DNA from: JAPOXR01 sp963662395
GTDB taxonomy: Bacteria; Pseudomonadota; Alphaproteobacteria; Rhodobacterales; Rhodobacteraceae
Length of the DNA: 64,000 nucleotides
NCBI GenBank assembly: GCA_963662395.1
Contig: OY759511.1
Span: 558,001-622,000, forward strand
Reading direction: 5' to 3'
In this document: positions 37,089 through 46,828 of the stretch, in pieces
Position numbering within the stretch: the first letter of the stretch is position 1
Layout of the letters: each line of letters begins with the position of its first letter
Notes under the pieces: model-generated
Database searches by the model: none
Told to the model about the DNA's origin: nothing
The model's input: the letters and a program-made list of their open reading frames with translations, nothing else
Translations under genes and position numbers: made by a program

Positions 37089-39083
37089 TCAGCGCCCGTT
37101 TTCGGCGGCCATGGCCGACAACTCGGACATCAACGGCGACGAGCGGGCAATCGGGTTGGTCAGGTAGAAATCCCCGATCGCCTGGCCGATGGGGCCGGTC
37201 GGCATCGGGGCATCCGGCAGCCCCTGCAGATCGGACCGGCAGATCTCGTCCATCTGCAGCAGGTGTGGCAGCCGGGCGGACATGACCTGCCGCAACTCGC
37301 CAAGCGAGTCATAGGGCAACTTCCGGCCGATCTCCCCGGAGATGGCGCGGATCACCGCCCAGCCCTCCCTGGCAGATCCCGGCGGAAAGGTTGCCCTGGC
37401 GGCCAGCTGCGGGCGGCCCTCGGTATTGACGAAGATTCCACTCTCCTCGGTATAGGCGGCAGAAGGCAGGACCAGGTCGGCTCGGTGCGCGCCCCGATCG
37501 CCATGGCTGCCCTGGTAGATGACGAAAGGCCCCTCGGTGATGTCGATTTCATCGGCTCCGAGATTGTAGACGGTCCCGGCCCCGTCCAGCGCCGCCGCCA
37601 TGCCGCCCTCGGTGGTGAAGCCGACATCCATGGCGCCGACACGCGAGGCGGCGGTATGCAGGACCAGCACGCCGGCACCGCCCTCGGCCAGCCGCAGGGC
37701 CGCCGCCAGCACTGCTTCGCCGCCGGGGTTGCACAGCGCCCCGTAGCCGACGATGACCATTCCTCTCTCGCCGATGCCGCCGGCATGATCCTCGACGAAT
37801 TTTCCGAAGGACTCGAAATCCGAGCCCAGATGGCTGACATCATAGGTCAGATCCGTCTTCGGGCCGAACATCGCCACGCTGGCACCGGCCGCCCATGCCG
37901 CCCTGATGCGGGCATTGAGCACCGGAGCCTCGCGACGGGGATCGGTTCCCACCAGCACAATCCGCTCCGCCTGGTCGATGTCGCCGATGCTGGCGGTACC
38001 GGCATAGGCCGGGCGGTTGCCAGGCGGCAATCCGGCACCGTCGGTGCGGCATTCCGTGCTGCCACCCAGGCCCTCGATCAGCTGGCCGAGGGCAAAAACC
38101 GATTCGACAGGGGCCAGGTCACCGGCCAGCGCCGCAACCTTCGAGGCGCCGAGGGCACTTGCCGCCGCGGCCAGCGCTTGCGGCCAGTCGATCGCTGTCA
38201 GCCGGCCATCCCGGCGCAGATAGGGCCGGTCGATGCGCTGACGGCGCAACCCGTCCCAGACGAATCTCGCCTTGTCGCTGATCCATTCCTCGTTCACCCC
38301 GTCATGGTTGCGGGGGATGATCCGCATGATCTCGCGGCCCTTGGCATCGACCCTGATATTGCTGCCGAGCGCATCCATGACATCGATGGTCTCGGTCTTG
38401 GTCAACTCCCAGGGACGGGCGGTAAACGCGTATGGCTTCGAGGTCAGCGCCCCGACCGGGCACAGATCGATGATGTTGCCCTGCAGGTTGGATGACAGCG
38501 TCTGGTTCAGATAGCTGGTGATCTCGGCATCCTCGCCGCGACCGGTCTGGCCCATCTGGTTGATGCCGGCCACCTCGGTGGTGAAACGCACGCAGCGGGT
38601 GCAGGAAATGCACCGGGTCATGTGGGTCTCGACCAGCGGGCCGAGATCCAGGTCATCGACCGCCCGCTTCGGCTCGCGGAACCGGCTGAAATCGGCACCA
38701 TAGGCCATGGCCTGGTCCTGGAGATCGCATTCTCCGCCCTGGTCGCAGATCGGACAATCCAGGGGATGATTGATCAGCAGGAATTCCATCACGCCCTCGC
38801 GGGCCTTCCTGACCATCGGGCTGCGGGTCAGGATCTCGGGAGGAGCACCATCAGGTCCCGGCCGCAAATCCTTGATTTGCATGGCACATGACGCCGCTGG
38901 CTTTGGCGGACCGCCGACGATCTCCACCAGACACATCCGGCAGTTTCCGGCAATGGACAGGCGTTCGTGGAAGCAGAAGCGCGGCACTTCGACATCGGCC
39001 TGCTCACAGGCCTGCAGGATGGTCAGATCCGGGTGCACCGAGATCTCCTGCCCGTCAATCACGATGTTGCGAGACTCAGCCAT
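37089..39083 (-). CDS. nuoG: NADH-quinone oxidoreductase subunit G
   Basis: This 664-residue hydrophilic iron-sulfur subunit has an N-terminal [2Fe-2S] ferredoxin domain (CEQADVEVPRFCFHERLSIAGNCRMC), the [4Fe-4S] ligand set including HPLDCPICDQGGECDLQD and CISCTRCVRFTTEVAG, and a long molybdopterin-oxidoreductase-like domain without evident cofactor role. Its length matches alphaproteobacterial NuoG rather than the longer E. coli protein. It lies 21 bp after nuoF. Confidence 0.96.
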   Translation of the reverse strand: MAESRNIVIDGQEISVHPDLTILQACEQADVEVPRFCFHERLSIAGNCRMCLVEIVGGPPKPAASCAMQIKDLRPGPDGAPPEILTRSPMVRKAREGVMEFLLINHPLDCPICDQGGECDLQDQAMAYGADFSRFREPKRAVDDLDLGPLVETHMTRCISCTRCVRFTTEVAGINQMGQTGRGEDAEITSYLNQTLSSNLQGNIIDLCPVGALTSKPYAFTARPWELTKTETIDVMDALGSNIRVDAKGREIMRIIPRNHDGVNEEWISDKARFVWDGLRRQRIDRPYLRRDGRLTAIDWPQALAAAASALGASKVAALAGDLAPVESVFALGQLIEGLGGSTECRTDGAGLPPGNRPAYAGTASIGDIDQAERIVLVGTDPRREAPVLNARIRAAWAAGASVAMFGPKTDLTYDVSHLGSDFESFGKFVEDHAGGIGERGMVIVGYGALCNPGGEAVLAAALRLAEGGAGVLVLHTAASRVGAMDVGFTTEGGMAAALDGAGTVYNLGADEIDITEGPFVIYQGSHGDRGAHRADLVLPSAAYTEESGIFVNTEGRPQLAARATFPPGSAREGWAVIRAISGEIGRKLPYDSLGELRQVMSARLPHLLQMDEICRSDLQGLPDAPMPTGPIGQAIGDFYLTNPIARSSPLMSELSAMAAENGR

Positions 39084-39104
39084 GGCAGTCCATCCCCCGT
39101 CCGT

Positions 39105-40397
39105 TCAGGCCGCGATGCGCGACGGCGAGGATTTGGGACCGGACCTGATCCGGTCCTCGATCTCGTCACGAAAATGCCGGATCAACCCCTGGATCGGCCA
39201 TGCAGCAGCGTCGCCAAGGGCGCAGATGGTATGTCCCTCGACCTGTTTCGATACATCCAGCAGCATGTCGATCTCCTCGAGCCCGGCCGTCCCGTCCACC
39301 AGCCGCTCCATGACCCGCATCATCCAGCCGGCACCTTCCCGGCACGGCGTGCATTGTCCGCAACTCTCATGCTTGTAGAATTTCGACAGGCGCCAGATCG
39401 CCTTGATGACGTCCGTCGACTGGTCCATCACGATGACCGCCGCCGTTCCCAACCCGCTCTTCTCGCCAGCCAGCCAGTCGAAATCCATCAGTGCCTCGTC
39501 GCACAGCCGGGCCGGCAGGCAGGGAACCGACGAGCCGCCCGGGATCACGGCCTTGAGATTGTCCCATCCGCCGCGCACGCCACCGCAATGCCGGTCGATC
39601 AACTCCCGCATCGGGATGGACATCGCCTCCTCGACCACGCAGGGATTGTTCACGTGGCCGCTGATGGCGAAGATCTTGGTCCCGGTATTGCGCTCCCTGC
39701 CGATGGCGGAAAACCACGAGGCGCCCCGGCGCAATATCGTCGGCACCACGGCAATCGATTCCACGTTGTTGACCGTTGTCGGGCAGCCATAGAGGCCGGC
39801 GACAGCCGGAAATGGCGGTTTCATCCGCGGCATGCCCTTCCTGCCCTCGAGGCTCTCCAGCAATGCCGTTTCCTCGCCGCAGATATAGGCACCGGCGCCA
39901 TGGTGCAGGATGACCTCGAAATCCCAGCCCGACCCGGCGGCATTGCGGCCGATGAGGCCGGCATCCCTCGCCTCGTCGATCGCATCCTGCAGCAATTCCC
40001 GTTCGCGGACGTATTCGCCGCGGATATAGATGTAGGCGGCACCCGCACCCATGGCGAAACCGGCAACCAGGCATCCCTCGATCAGGCTGTGCGGGTCATG
40101 CCGCATGATCTCGCGGTCCTTGCAGGTGCCGGGCTCGGATTCGTCGGCATTGACAACGAGATACCGCGGCCTGCCGTCATCGCTTTTCGGCATGAAGGTC
40201 CATTTGAGCCCGGTCGGAAACCCGGCCCCGCCCCGGCCGCGCAGACCGCTCGCCTTGATCTCGTTGGTGATCCACTCGCTGCCCCTGGTGATCAGGCCGG
40301 CCGTGCCGTCCCAGTGACCCCGGCGGCGGGCACCATCGAGCGTCCTGTCATCCATTCCGTAGAGGTTGGTGAAAATCCGGTCCCGGTCGTCAAGCAT
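39105..40397 (-). CDS. nuoF: NADH-quinone oxidoreductase subunit F
   Basis: The 430-residue NADH-oxidising subunit has the NADH loop GLRGRGGAGFPTGLKW, the FMN site GAGAYICGEETALLESLEG, and the N3 cluster ligands ESCGQCTPCREG with a distant Cys in HTICALGDAAAWP. ATG 40397 overlaps the nuoE stop by 8 bases and gives the family start LDDRDRIFTNLYG; an earlier in-frame start lies within nuoE. Confidence 0.96.
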   Translation of the reverse strand: MLDDRDRIFTNLYGMDDRTLDGARRRGHWDGTAGLITRGSEWITNEIKASGLRGRGGAGFPTGLKWTFMPKSDDGRPRYLVVNADESEPGTCKDREIMRHDPHSLIEGCLVAGFAMGAGAAYIYIRGEYVRERELLQDAIDEARDAGLIGRNAAGSGWDFEVILHHGAGAYICGEETALLESLEGRKGMPRMKPPFPAVAGLYGCPTTVNNVESIAVVPTILRRGASWFSAIGRERNTGTKIFAISGHVNNPCVVEEAMSIPMRELIDRHCGGVRGGWDNLKAVIPGGSSVPCLPARLCDEALMDFDWLAGEKSGLGTAAVIVMDQSTDVIKAIWRLSKFYKHESCGQCTPCREGAGWMMRVMERLVDGTAGLEEIDMLLDVSKQVEGHTICALGDAAAWPIQGLIRHFRDEIEDRIRSGPKSSPSRIAA

Positions 40398-41112
40398 CGC
40401 CGCCCTGCCTCCTGCCCGCTTCGACTCCAACCAGGGTATCTCCCCGCTCGACTGCCCTCGACACCGCGGCGTTGGCCGACAACTCCGGATTGCGATATCC
40501 GGTCAGCGAGGTCAGGCCGGAGGCCGGCTCCGAGGAAAACCGTCCGGTCTGCGATCCCGGCACCGGGACCTGGCCGGCCGCCAGCAACTCGAGCATGCCC
40601 TCGAGCTTGCCGGCATCGAGATCCTCGTAGTAATCCCTGCCGATCTGGACAACCGGTGCATTGCAGCAGGCCCCGAGGCACTCGACCTCTTCCCAGCTGA
40701 ACCTGCCATCCTCCGAGACCCGGTGCGGCTGCGGAGAAATCCGCCGCCTGCACAACTCGATCAACTCCTCGCTGCCGCACAGCATGCAGGGCGTGGTGCC
40801 GCACAGCTGGACATGCGCAATGGCCCCGACCGGCTGCAACTGGAACATGAAGTAGAAGGTGGCCACCTCGTAGGCGCGGATATGCGCCAGGCCGAGCATG
40901 TCGGCCACCGCTTCGACTGCCGGCCTGGTCAGCCAGCCCTCCTGTTCCTGCGCCCGCATCAATATGGGAATGATGGCCGAAGCCTGCCTTCCCTCGGGAT
41001 ATTTCCCGATCTGCTGCCGGGCCCACCGTGCATTCTCTGCCGTGAATTCGAACGCCTCCGGCTGGTTGTCCGCGAATCGCCGCTTCACCGGTTCAGCCCT
41101 CCCGGTTGCCAT
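40390..41112 (-). CDS. nuoE: NADH-quinone oxidoreductase subunit E
   Basis: The 240-residue thioredoxin-like [2Fe-2S] subunit has cluster N1a ligands in QLCGTTPCMLCGS and ECLGACCNAPVVQI. A C-terminal tail of ~80 residues beyond the core is present, as in many Alphaproteobacteria, and is Ser/Pro/Glu-rich. With NuoF it forms the NADH dehydrogenase module. Confidence 0.95.
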   Translation of the reverse strand: MATGRAEPVKRRFADNQPEAFEFTAENARWARQQIGKYPEGRQASAIIPILMRAQEQEGWLTRPAVEAVADMLGLAHIRAYEVATFYFMFQLQPVGAIAHVQLCGTTPCMLCGSEELIELCRRRISPQPHRVSEDGRFSWEEVECLGACCNAPVVQIGRDYYEDLDAGKLEGMLELLAAGQVPVPGSQTGRFSSEPASGLTSLTGYRNPELSANAAVSRAVERGDTLVGVEAGRRQGGDA

Positions 41113-41154
41113 GTCCGGGCACCGCGGCGGCGCAGGAGGTTGCCGGATACGCTG

Positions 41155-42375
41155 TCATCGGTCGATTTCACCAAACACCACGTCGAGCGAGCCGATGACC
41201 GCGGCGACATCGGCGAGCAGATGTCCGTTGCACATGTGATCCATGGCCTGCAGATGCGGGAATCCCGGCGCCCGGATCTTGGTCTTGTATGGCCGGTTGG
41301 AGCCATCCGACACCAGATAGACCCCGAATTCGCCTTTTGGCGCCTCGACCGCGGCATAGACCTCGCCGGCCGGCACGTGAAACCCTTCGGTGTAGAGCTT
41401 GAAATGGTGAATCAGTGCTTCCATCGAGGTCTTCATCTCGGTCCGGGTTGGCGGGGACAGCTTGCCCCGGGTGATGATATCGCCTTCGGCGGCGTCAAGC
41501 TTGACCAGGCATTGCTCGATGATCCGGCAACTCTCCCGCATCTCGGCCATCCGGCACAGGTATCGGTCATAGCAATCACCATTCTTGCCGACCGGGACCA
41601 GGAAATCGAACTCGTCGTAACACTCGTAGGGCTGCGTCCGCCGCAAATCCCAGGCAATGCCCGAGCCGCGGACCATGACGCCCGAAAACGCCCACTCCTC
41701 GGCATCCTGCCGGCTGACGATGCCGATATCGACATTGCGCTGCTTGAAAATGCGGTTCTCGGTCAGCAGATCCTCGATGTCGTCGAGACGGGCGGGGAAC
41801 TGGCGGCACCAGTCGCCGATGTCCCCGGCAAGCCCCTCGGGAAGATCCTGGTGAACGCCGCCCGGGCGAAAATAGGCCGAATGGAGCCGGGCGCCGCTTG
41901 CCCGCTCGTAGAACACCATCAGTTTCTCGCGCTCCTCGAACCCCCAGAGCGGCGGGGTCAGGGCCCCGACATCCATGGCCTGGGTGGTGACGTTCAGCAA
42001 ATGGTTCAGAATGCGGCCGATCTCGGAATAGAGCACCCTGATCAGCGAGGCCCGCCGCGGGATCCCGGTGCCGGTCAGGCGCTCGATGGCCAGGCACCAG
42101 GCATGTTCCTGGTTCATCGGGGCAACGTAGTCGAGACGATCAAAATACGGCAGGTTCTGGAGGTAGGTCCGGCTCTCCATCAGTTTTTCGGTTCCGCGGT
42201 GCAGAAGCCCGATATGCGGGTCGCAGCGCGAGACGACTTCGCCGTCAAGCTCCAGCACCAGACGCAAGACCCCGTGGGCCGCCGGGTGCTGGGGCCCGAA
42301 ATTGATATTGAAATTCCGTATCTTCTGCTCGCCCGGGAGCAAGTCGTCGGCCGGTCCGTCCATGATCTCGCTCAT
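41155..42375 (-). CDS. nuoD: NADH-quinone oxidoreductase subunit D
   Basis: The 406-residue 49-kDa-type subunit forms the quinone site together with NuoB. Family sequences include FNINFGPQHPAAHGVLRLVLELDGE near the N-terminus (quinone-site His) and PKGEFGVYLVSDGSNRPYK near the C-terminus. NuoC and NuoD are separate genes here, unlike the fused E. coli gene. Confidence 0.97.
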   Translation of the reverse strand: MSEIMDGPADDLLPGEQKIRNFNINFGPQHPAAHGVLRLVLELDGEVVSRCDPHIGLLHRGTEKLMESRTYLQNLPYFDRLDYVAPMNQEHAWCLAIERLTGTGIPRRASLIRVLYSEIGRILNHLLNVTTQAMDVGALTPPLWGFEEREKLMVFYERASGARLHSAYFRPGGVHQDLPEGLAGDIGDWCRQFPARLDDIEDLLTENRIFKQRNVDIGIVSRQDAEEWAFSGVMVRGSGIAWDLRRTQPYECYDEFDFLVPVGKNGDCYDRYLCRMAEMRESCRIIEQCLVKLDAAEGDIITRGKLSPPTRTEMKTSMEALIHHFKLYTEGFHVPAGEVYAAVEAPKGEFGVYLVSDGSNRPYKTKIRAPGFPHLQAMDHMCNGHLLADVAAVIGSLDVVFGEIDR

Positions 42376-42436
42376 CCGACTTCGCCCGCCCCGCCGGTTC
42401 CTGGCGCCATTGCGGCCGGAATTTCCGTGATCACGC

Positions 42437-43042
42437 TCATTTGCCGGCCTCGCCGTCCTCGTCCAGAATATGCTGGGCCCCTTCCCAGGGACTCATGAAA
42501 TCGAATTGCCGGTATTCCTGGACCAGTTCGACCGGCTCATAGACCACCCGCTTGCGTCGTTCGTCATATCTGACCTCGGTGAAACCGGTAACCGGAAAAT
42601 CCTTTCGCAGCGGATGGCCGCGAAAACCGTAATCGGTCAGTATCCTCCGCATATCGGGATGCCCGGAGAACAGGATGCCGTACATGTCGAAGACTTCCCG
42701 CTCGAACCAGTTTGCCGAGGGGTGAATCGACACCACTGACGGGACGAGTTCATTCTCCCGCACCGCCGCCTTCACGCGTATCCGCTGGTTCAGCTCCATC
42801 GACAGCAGGTGGTAGACGATCTCGAAGCGCTTTTCCCGTCCCGGCCAGTCAATGGCGGTGATGTCCACCAGCGTGGAAAACGCGCATCTCGGTTCGATCT
42901 TGAGGAATTCGACGAGATCGACCAACCCGGGCACCACCGCCGCGGCAACCAGCTCGCCGCCGACGATTTCGGCGGTCAGCACGGAATCGCTGCTGCGCTC
43001 CAGTATATGTTCGGCAAGCCTGTTGCCGCCACCCGCGACCAT
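42437..43042 (-). CDS. nuoC: NADH-quinone oxidoreductase subunit C
   Basis: The 201-residue 30-kDa-type subunit has the signature EREVFDMYGILFSGHPDMRRILTDYGFRGHPLRKDFP. It packs against NuoD in the connecting arm. It starts 9 bp after nuoB and ends 61 bp before nuoD. Confidence 0.96.
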   Translation of the reverse strand: MVAGGGNRLAEHILERSSDSVLTAEIVGGELVAAAVVPGLVDLVEFLKIEPRCAFSTLVDITAIDWPGREKRFEIVYHLLSMELNQRIRVKAAVRENELVPSVVSIHPSANWFEREVFDMYGILFSGHPDMRRILTDYGFRGHPLRKDFPVTGFTEVRYDERRKRVVYEPVELVQEYRQFDFMSPWEGAQHILDEDGEAGK

Positions 43043-43051
43043 GATCTGCCC

Positions 43052-43582
43052 CTACCGAACGATCGTGCCGGTGCGCCGGATCTTCCGCTGCAGCTGAAGA
43101 ATTCCATAGAGCAGCGCCTCGGCTGTCGGCGGACAGCCCGGAACATAGATATCAACCGGCACCACCCGGTCGCAGCCCCGGACCACCGAGTAGCTGTAGT
43201 GATAATAGCCGCCGCCATTGGCGCAGGATCCCATCGAGATCACGTAGCGAGGCTCCGGCATCTGGTCGTAGACCTTGCGCAGGGCCGGGGCCATCTTGTT
43301 GGTCAGCGTGCCGGCAACAATCATCAGGTCCGACTGGCGCGGCGATGCCCTGGGGGCGGTGCCGAATCTTTCCAGATCGTATCTCGGCATCGAGGTGTGC
43401 ATCATCTCGACCGCACAGCATGCAAGACCGAAGGTCATCCAGTGGAGCGAGCCGGTCCTGGCCCAGTTGATGATGTCCTCGGCCGAGGTCAGCAAGAAAC
43501 CCTTGTCCTCCAGCTCCCTGCCGGCAGCCAGTGCCGGTTGCCGATCATCCGGACTCGTCCCGCTGCCGGTGACTACTCCCAT
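43052..43582 (-). CDS. nuoB: NADH-quinone oxidoreductase subunit B
   Basis: This ~176-residue subunit holds the terminal [4Fe-4S] cluster N2. Ligands are in GLACCAVEMMH, GSCANGGG and VPGCPPTAEALLYG. I chose ATG 43582, which overlaps the end of nuoA by 10 bases and has an AAGGG upstream; an in-frame start 21 bases earlier lies deeper within nuoA. Confidence 0.95.
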   Translation of the reverse strand: MGVVTGSGTSPDDRQPALAAGRELEDKGFLLTSAEDIINWARTGSLHWMTFGLACCAVEMMHTSMPRYDLERFGTAPRASPRQSDLMIVAGTLTNKMAPALRKVYDQMPEPRYVISMGSCANGGGYYHYSYSVVRGCDRVVPVDIYVPGCPPTAEALLYGILQLQRKIRRTGTIVR

Positions 43583-43965
43583 TCGAGCCCGCCCTTCTTC
43601 CATTCATACACGAATCCGACCGTGAGCACCGCCAGGAACACCATCATCGACCAGAACCCGAATTCGCCCACCTCCGAAAATGCCGCCGCCCAGGGAAACA
43701 GGAACGCCACCTCCAGATCAAAAATGATGAACAGGATTGCGACCAGGTAGAACCTGACATCGAATTTCATCCTGGCGTCGTCGAACGCGTTGAAACCACA
43801 TTCATAGGCCGACACTTTTTCCGGATCCGGGTTTGATACCGCAATGATGCCAGCCGACAGCAACAACAGCAACCCGAGCCCCGACGCGATGCCGATGAAA
43901 ACCAGTACGGCAAAATATTCCCTGAGCAATTCGTCCAAGCCCGAATCCTTCTGCACCCGCCGCAT
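43573..43965 (-). CDS. nuoA: NADH-quinone oxidoreductase subunit A
   Basis: The 130-residue membrane subunit has three helices, with the conserved loop YECGFNAFDDARMKFDVRFYL between the first and second. It is the first gene of the nuo operon; the 170-bp interval 43966-44135, shared with a divergent hydrolase gene, must contain the operon promoter although no clear -35/-10 pair could be chosen. Confidence 0.96.
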   Translation of the reverse strand: MRRVQKDSGLDELLREYFAVLVFIGIASGLGLLLLLSAGIIAVSNPDPEKVSAYECGFNAFDDARMKFDVRFYLVAILFIIFDLEVAFLFPWAAAFSEVGEFGFWSMMVFLAVLTVGFVYEWKKGGLEWE

Positions 43966-44135
43966 GAGGGGATCGGGATCAATTATACCGCATGCATATA
44001 CCGGTCAAACGGGAATTGCCGCCCGGCTCCGCTCCAAATGCCGGGACCGCCCGGCCCGGAGGTCTTCGGGCTTTACCTTTGATGCCCCGGCATCCAAGAC
44101 TCGCCACGCCGAATCTGTCGGCCCGGTGAGAATGC

Positions 44136-44867
44136 ATGCCCGATCCGATCTTTCATTACCTGGATGCCCGACGCCCGGCACGAATCCTGCTCTGCGCCGA
44201 GCATGCCGGGGTGGATGTTCCTTCCGACCTCGGGGGCATGGGAATCGAGACCAGCGAACTCTACCGGCATATCGGGTGGGATCTGGGGATCGATCCCCTC
44301 GCCCGTCGCCTGCACGAGCAGACAGGGTATCCGGCCTTTCTCGGACGGTATTCGCGGCTGGTGGCCGATCTCAACCGGCCGGCCGATTCACCCGAATGCG
44401 TCATCGAGTGCAGCGACGGCACTCCCATACCGGCCAATACCGGACTTTCCGGCGCCCAGCACCAGGCCCGGATCGACACCTATCACCAGCCGTTTCACCA
44501 GGCATTCTCGGGACTTCTTGCCCGGCTGGAGCCTGACTGCATCCTGTCACTGCACAGTTTTACCCCGATGCTGCGAGCGGAAGGCATCCCCCGGCCCTGG
44601 CATTGCGGAATTCTCTATGGCTCGGCCAATGGCCTGGCCGGGCGTTGCCTTGCCTATCTCAACGGGATCCCCGGGCTGGTGGTCGGCGACAATCAGCCCT
44701 ACCGGGTCGAGAGCGATCACGACTACACGATACCGGTTCATGGCGACAGTCACCGGATCCCGACCGTCATCGTCGAAATCAGGAATGACCTGATCGGGAA
44801 TGACCGCGGCCAGCGGTACTGGACCGACATCCTGTGCGGAATGATGACCTGTTGCTGCACCGGTTGA
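44136..44867 (+). CDS. N-formylglutamate amidohydrolase family protein
   Basis: The 243-residue protein belongs to the N-formylglutamate amidohydrolase fold. Recognisable segments include ILLCAEHAGVDVPSDLG, SRLVADLNRP, LSLHSFTPML and VGDNQPYRV, and a late PTVIVEIRNDLI. Relatives hydrolyse N-formyl-glutamate in histidine breakdown or remove other N-acyl groups; no hut genes are nearby, so the substrate is open. It is divergent from nuoA. Confidence 0.85.
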   Translation: MPDPIFHYLDARRPARILLCAEHAGVDVPSDLGGMGIETSELYRHIGWDLGIDPLARRLHEQTGYPAFLGRYSRLVADLNRPADSPECVIECSDGTPIPANTGLSGAQHQARIDTYHQPFHQAFSGLLARLEPDCILSLHSFTPMLRAEGIPRPWHCGILYGSANGLAGRCLAYLNGIPGLVVGDNQPYRVESDHDYTIPVHGDSHRIPTVIVEIRNDLIGNDRGQRYWTDILCGMMTCCCTG

Positions 44868-45649
44868 CCCGGCTCCACCCTGGCCCGTCCAGCATGTCCA
44901 CCCGCCCCGGATGAGATCACTTGGGCCAACTCCCCGGCACCTCCTGCATTCTGCCCCGGAAACGGGCGATTTCGAACGGGCCCTCCGGAGCCCGGCGGGA
45001 CATTCATGCGGAGGCAGCCGGACCTTACGCACGCCACCTTCAGCCTTGCCATCCGAAGTCCGGTCCGGACACAGGTGCCAGACATGTTGAAATCCATGAC
45101 ACCGGCCTGGATGACACCATCCCTGGCCGACGTACATGTGCCGGAGATTCCGGTGACAGGACATGGTTCGGGTTGCGACATCGGTTGGGTGCGCGCCAGA
45201 CAATCGGGTCAAGCTGCAACGATCTGTCGTGCCTTCCAGATCACGAACTCTTCCTGTTGCGAGTATTGCCGGCAATGCCTTCGGGTGCCGCTTCGACCAT
45301 TGGAATCCCGACCTCTTGAAGCGGATGGCGACCATTCGCTTGCAATCGATTCCGGTCTGCATGCCGCGAACCCTGCACCCGTCGCGCAGTGACGACACAT
45401 GCGACATGTCATGTTGGCCATGCCGGGGTATCGTAATCGGGTCGGCGACCAGTCCACCGGCATGCAGCGCATGATCCTCCGAGGTCGCCCATGCCCGCCT
45501 GGGCCGGTTTCGCCGCTCATCTTTTCCACATCCGTTTCCCTCATGATTCCCGAATACTCTGGACAAACGAGAGGATCTTGGCGGAATGGCCATATGACCC
45601 GCACACATGACTGCTGCATGATGGGCGGCAAGCTCCGAACGGAGAAATC
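44868..45649. other. Interval with no intact gene
   Basis: About 780 bp between the amidohydrolase and the ATPase gene. Several long frames exist on both strands but have no good start sites or recognisable domains. The only suggestive stretch is a transposase-like fragment on the minus strand at 45219-45383, listed separately. This is where ordinary chromosomal gene order gives way to accessory content. Confidence 0.5.
45219..45383 (-). pseudogene. Possible transposase C-terminal fragment
   Basis: A minus-strand frame reads CKRMVAIRFKRSGFQWSKR, resembling the C-terminal end of ISKra4-like transposases (ACKxLVxxRxKRSGMRW...). Nothing upstream or downstream in the same frame continues the similarity. 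It would be an old remnant; the assignment is tentative. Confidence 0.3.
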
Positions 45650-46828
45650 ATGACCGACTGGCGTTTTTTTGGACGCGAAAACGAACTGGCGCAGGTCAAG
45701 GACTGCATCGACAAGCCACATTTCCAGGCCGGCCTCATCCTGGGCGGGCGCGGCATCGGCAAGACTCAGTTGCTCGTGGAGACACGCCGGCGAGCCGACA
45801 ACAAACCGCCGGTCTTGATATTCGAGTTGCGGGATCCCGGGGCGGAGGACCAGGTGGCAGCCAACAGGCGGCTTATTCAGGAAATCCGGTGCTCGTTGCC
45901 GCAGGCGATATCCTCATCGATCCCGCCGCTTGATGAATATGGCGCCAGCGAACCCGAGGAGCGCTTCTTCGGCATTGTGAGGCATCTGCTCGGCCTGGGC
46001 GTCGTGGTCTGCCTCGACGAGTTCCACCTGGCAAGACCGATGGAGCTTGAAGGTGGTCTCAAGCTGCTCATCGATAGATCCGGACCCATGAGAGACAACC
46101 CGCCCGGCAAGCTGATCTTCATGGGATCGCACCAGCAGATGGTGCTGGACATGCTCCGAAGCACCGAGCCGCTCTTCGGACGGGCACGCCGGATAACCGG
46201 GCTTCGGCAGTGGAAAGCGAATACGGTATTCGAAATGGCAGCCGAACAGGGCTTCCTGCAGCGGCCCGGGTGTCTGCTGACGCTGTGGTGCGCCTTTGGC
46301 GGCATGCCGCGAAACTGGCAGCAATTCGCCGTCAATTCCCCCGGCAATCTGGCTGACTTGAACGCCTGGGACCATGACGATGCCTGGTGGATGGCGTTTC
46401 TCGACTGGCACCGTGCCGTGCTGGAGGACAGCCCGCGGGAGCGGTTTGACAGCAAGGCATTCATCGAATTGGCCGAGCCAGCCGGAGATGCATTGCTGTG
46501 GCTGGCGAATGATCATCCGAGCGGCACGGTCCATTCGACGTTCCCCGCCGACTTGCGAGACCTTCCGGGAAACGCTCTTGGAGAGGCACTCGACATGCTG
46601 CGTGACCATTTGGGGATGATCGAGGAATATGGTCAATTCCTGGTCAGGGAATTTCCCAGGTACCGAATCGCCGGCAACAGCGCCCTGTTCCAGATCCATG
46701 TGTATCCGGAACTCTTTGGTCGTTCGGGTGCCAGGCGGAAGATGTCGGATCTGCATGTTGGCAGAGACATTGGGGCTCGGGCACTCGACCGGCTGAAAAC
46801 GCTTGAAGGGTGGCATTGGGGCATCTGA
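45650..46828 (+). CDS. Archaeal-type AAA ATPase, probably the N-terminal part of a split ATPase-nuclease
   Basis: The 392-residue protein opens FFGRENELAQVKDCI and has Walker A GGRGIGKTQLL (residues ~30-40) and Walker B VVVCLDEFHLA (~118-128). The fold resembles PF01637-type ATPases, which normally continue into a winged helix (here near LDMLRDHLGMIEE...RYRIAGNSALFQ) and a C-terminal nuclease-like domain. This frame stops at 46828, while the next open frame, overlapping by 19 bp, supplies a PD-(D/E)XK-like domain in a different frame. Start ATG 45650 has GGAGAAATC upstream. The function is unknown; such ATPases are often mobile or defence-associated. Confidence 0.7.
   Translation: MTDWRFFGRENELAQVKDCIDKPHFQAGLILGGRGIGKTQLLVETRRRADNKPPVLIFELRDPGAEDQVAANRRLIQEIRCSLPQAISSSIPPLDEYGASEPEERFFGIVRHLLGLGVVVCLDEFHLARPMELEGGLKLLIDRSGPMRDNPPGKLIFMGSHQQMVLDMLRSTEPLFGRARRITGLRQWKANTVFEMAAEQGFLQRPGCLLTLWCAFGGMPRNWQQFAVNSPGNLADLNAWDHDDAWWMAFLDWHRAVLEDSPRERFDSKAFIELAEPAGDALLWLANDHPSGTVHSTFPADLRDLPGNALGEALDMLRDHLGMIEEYGQFLVREFPRYRIAGNSALFQIHVYPELFGRSGARRKMSDLHVGRDIGARALDRLKTLEGWHWGI

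Noticed and set aside
44547..45608. 353-codon minus-strand frame downstream of the amidohydrolase
   Set aside because: It overlaps the amidohydrolase antisense and has no coherent domain apart from the short transposase-like stretch.
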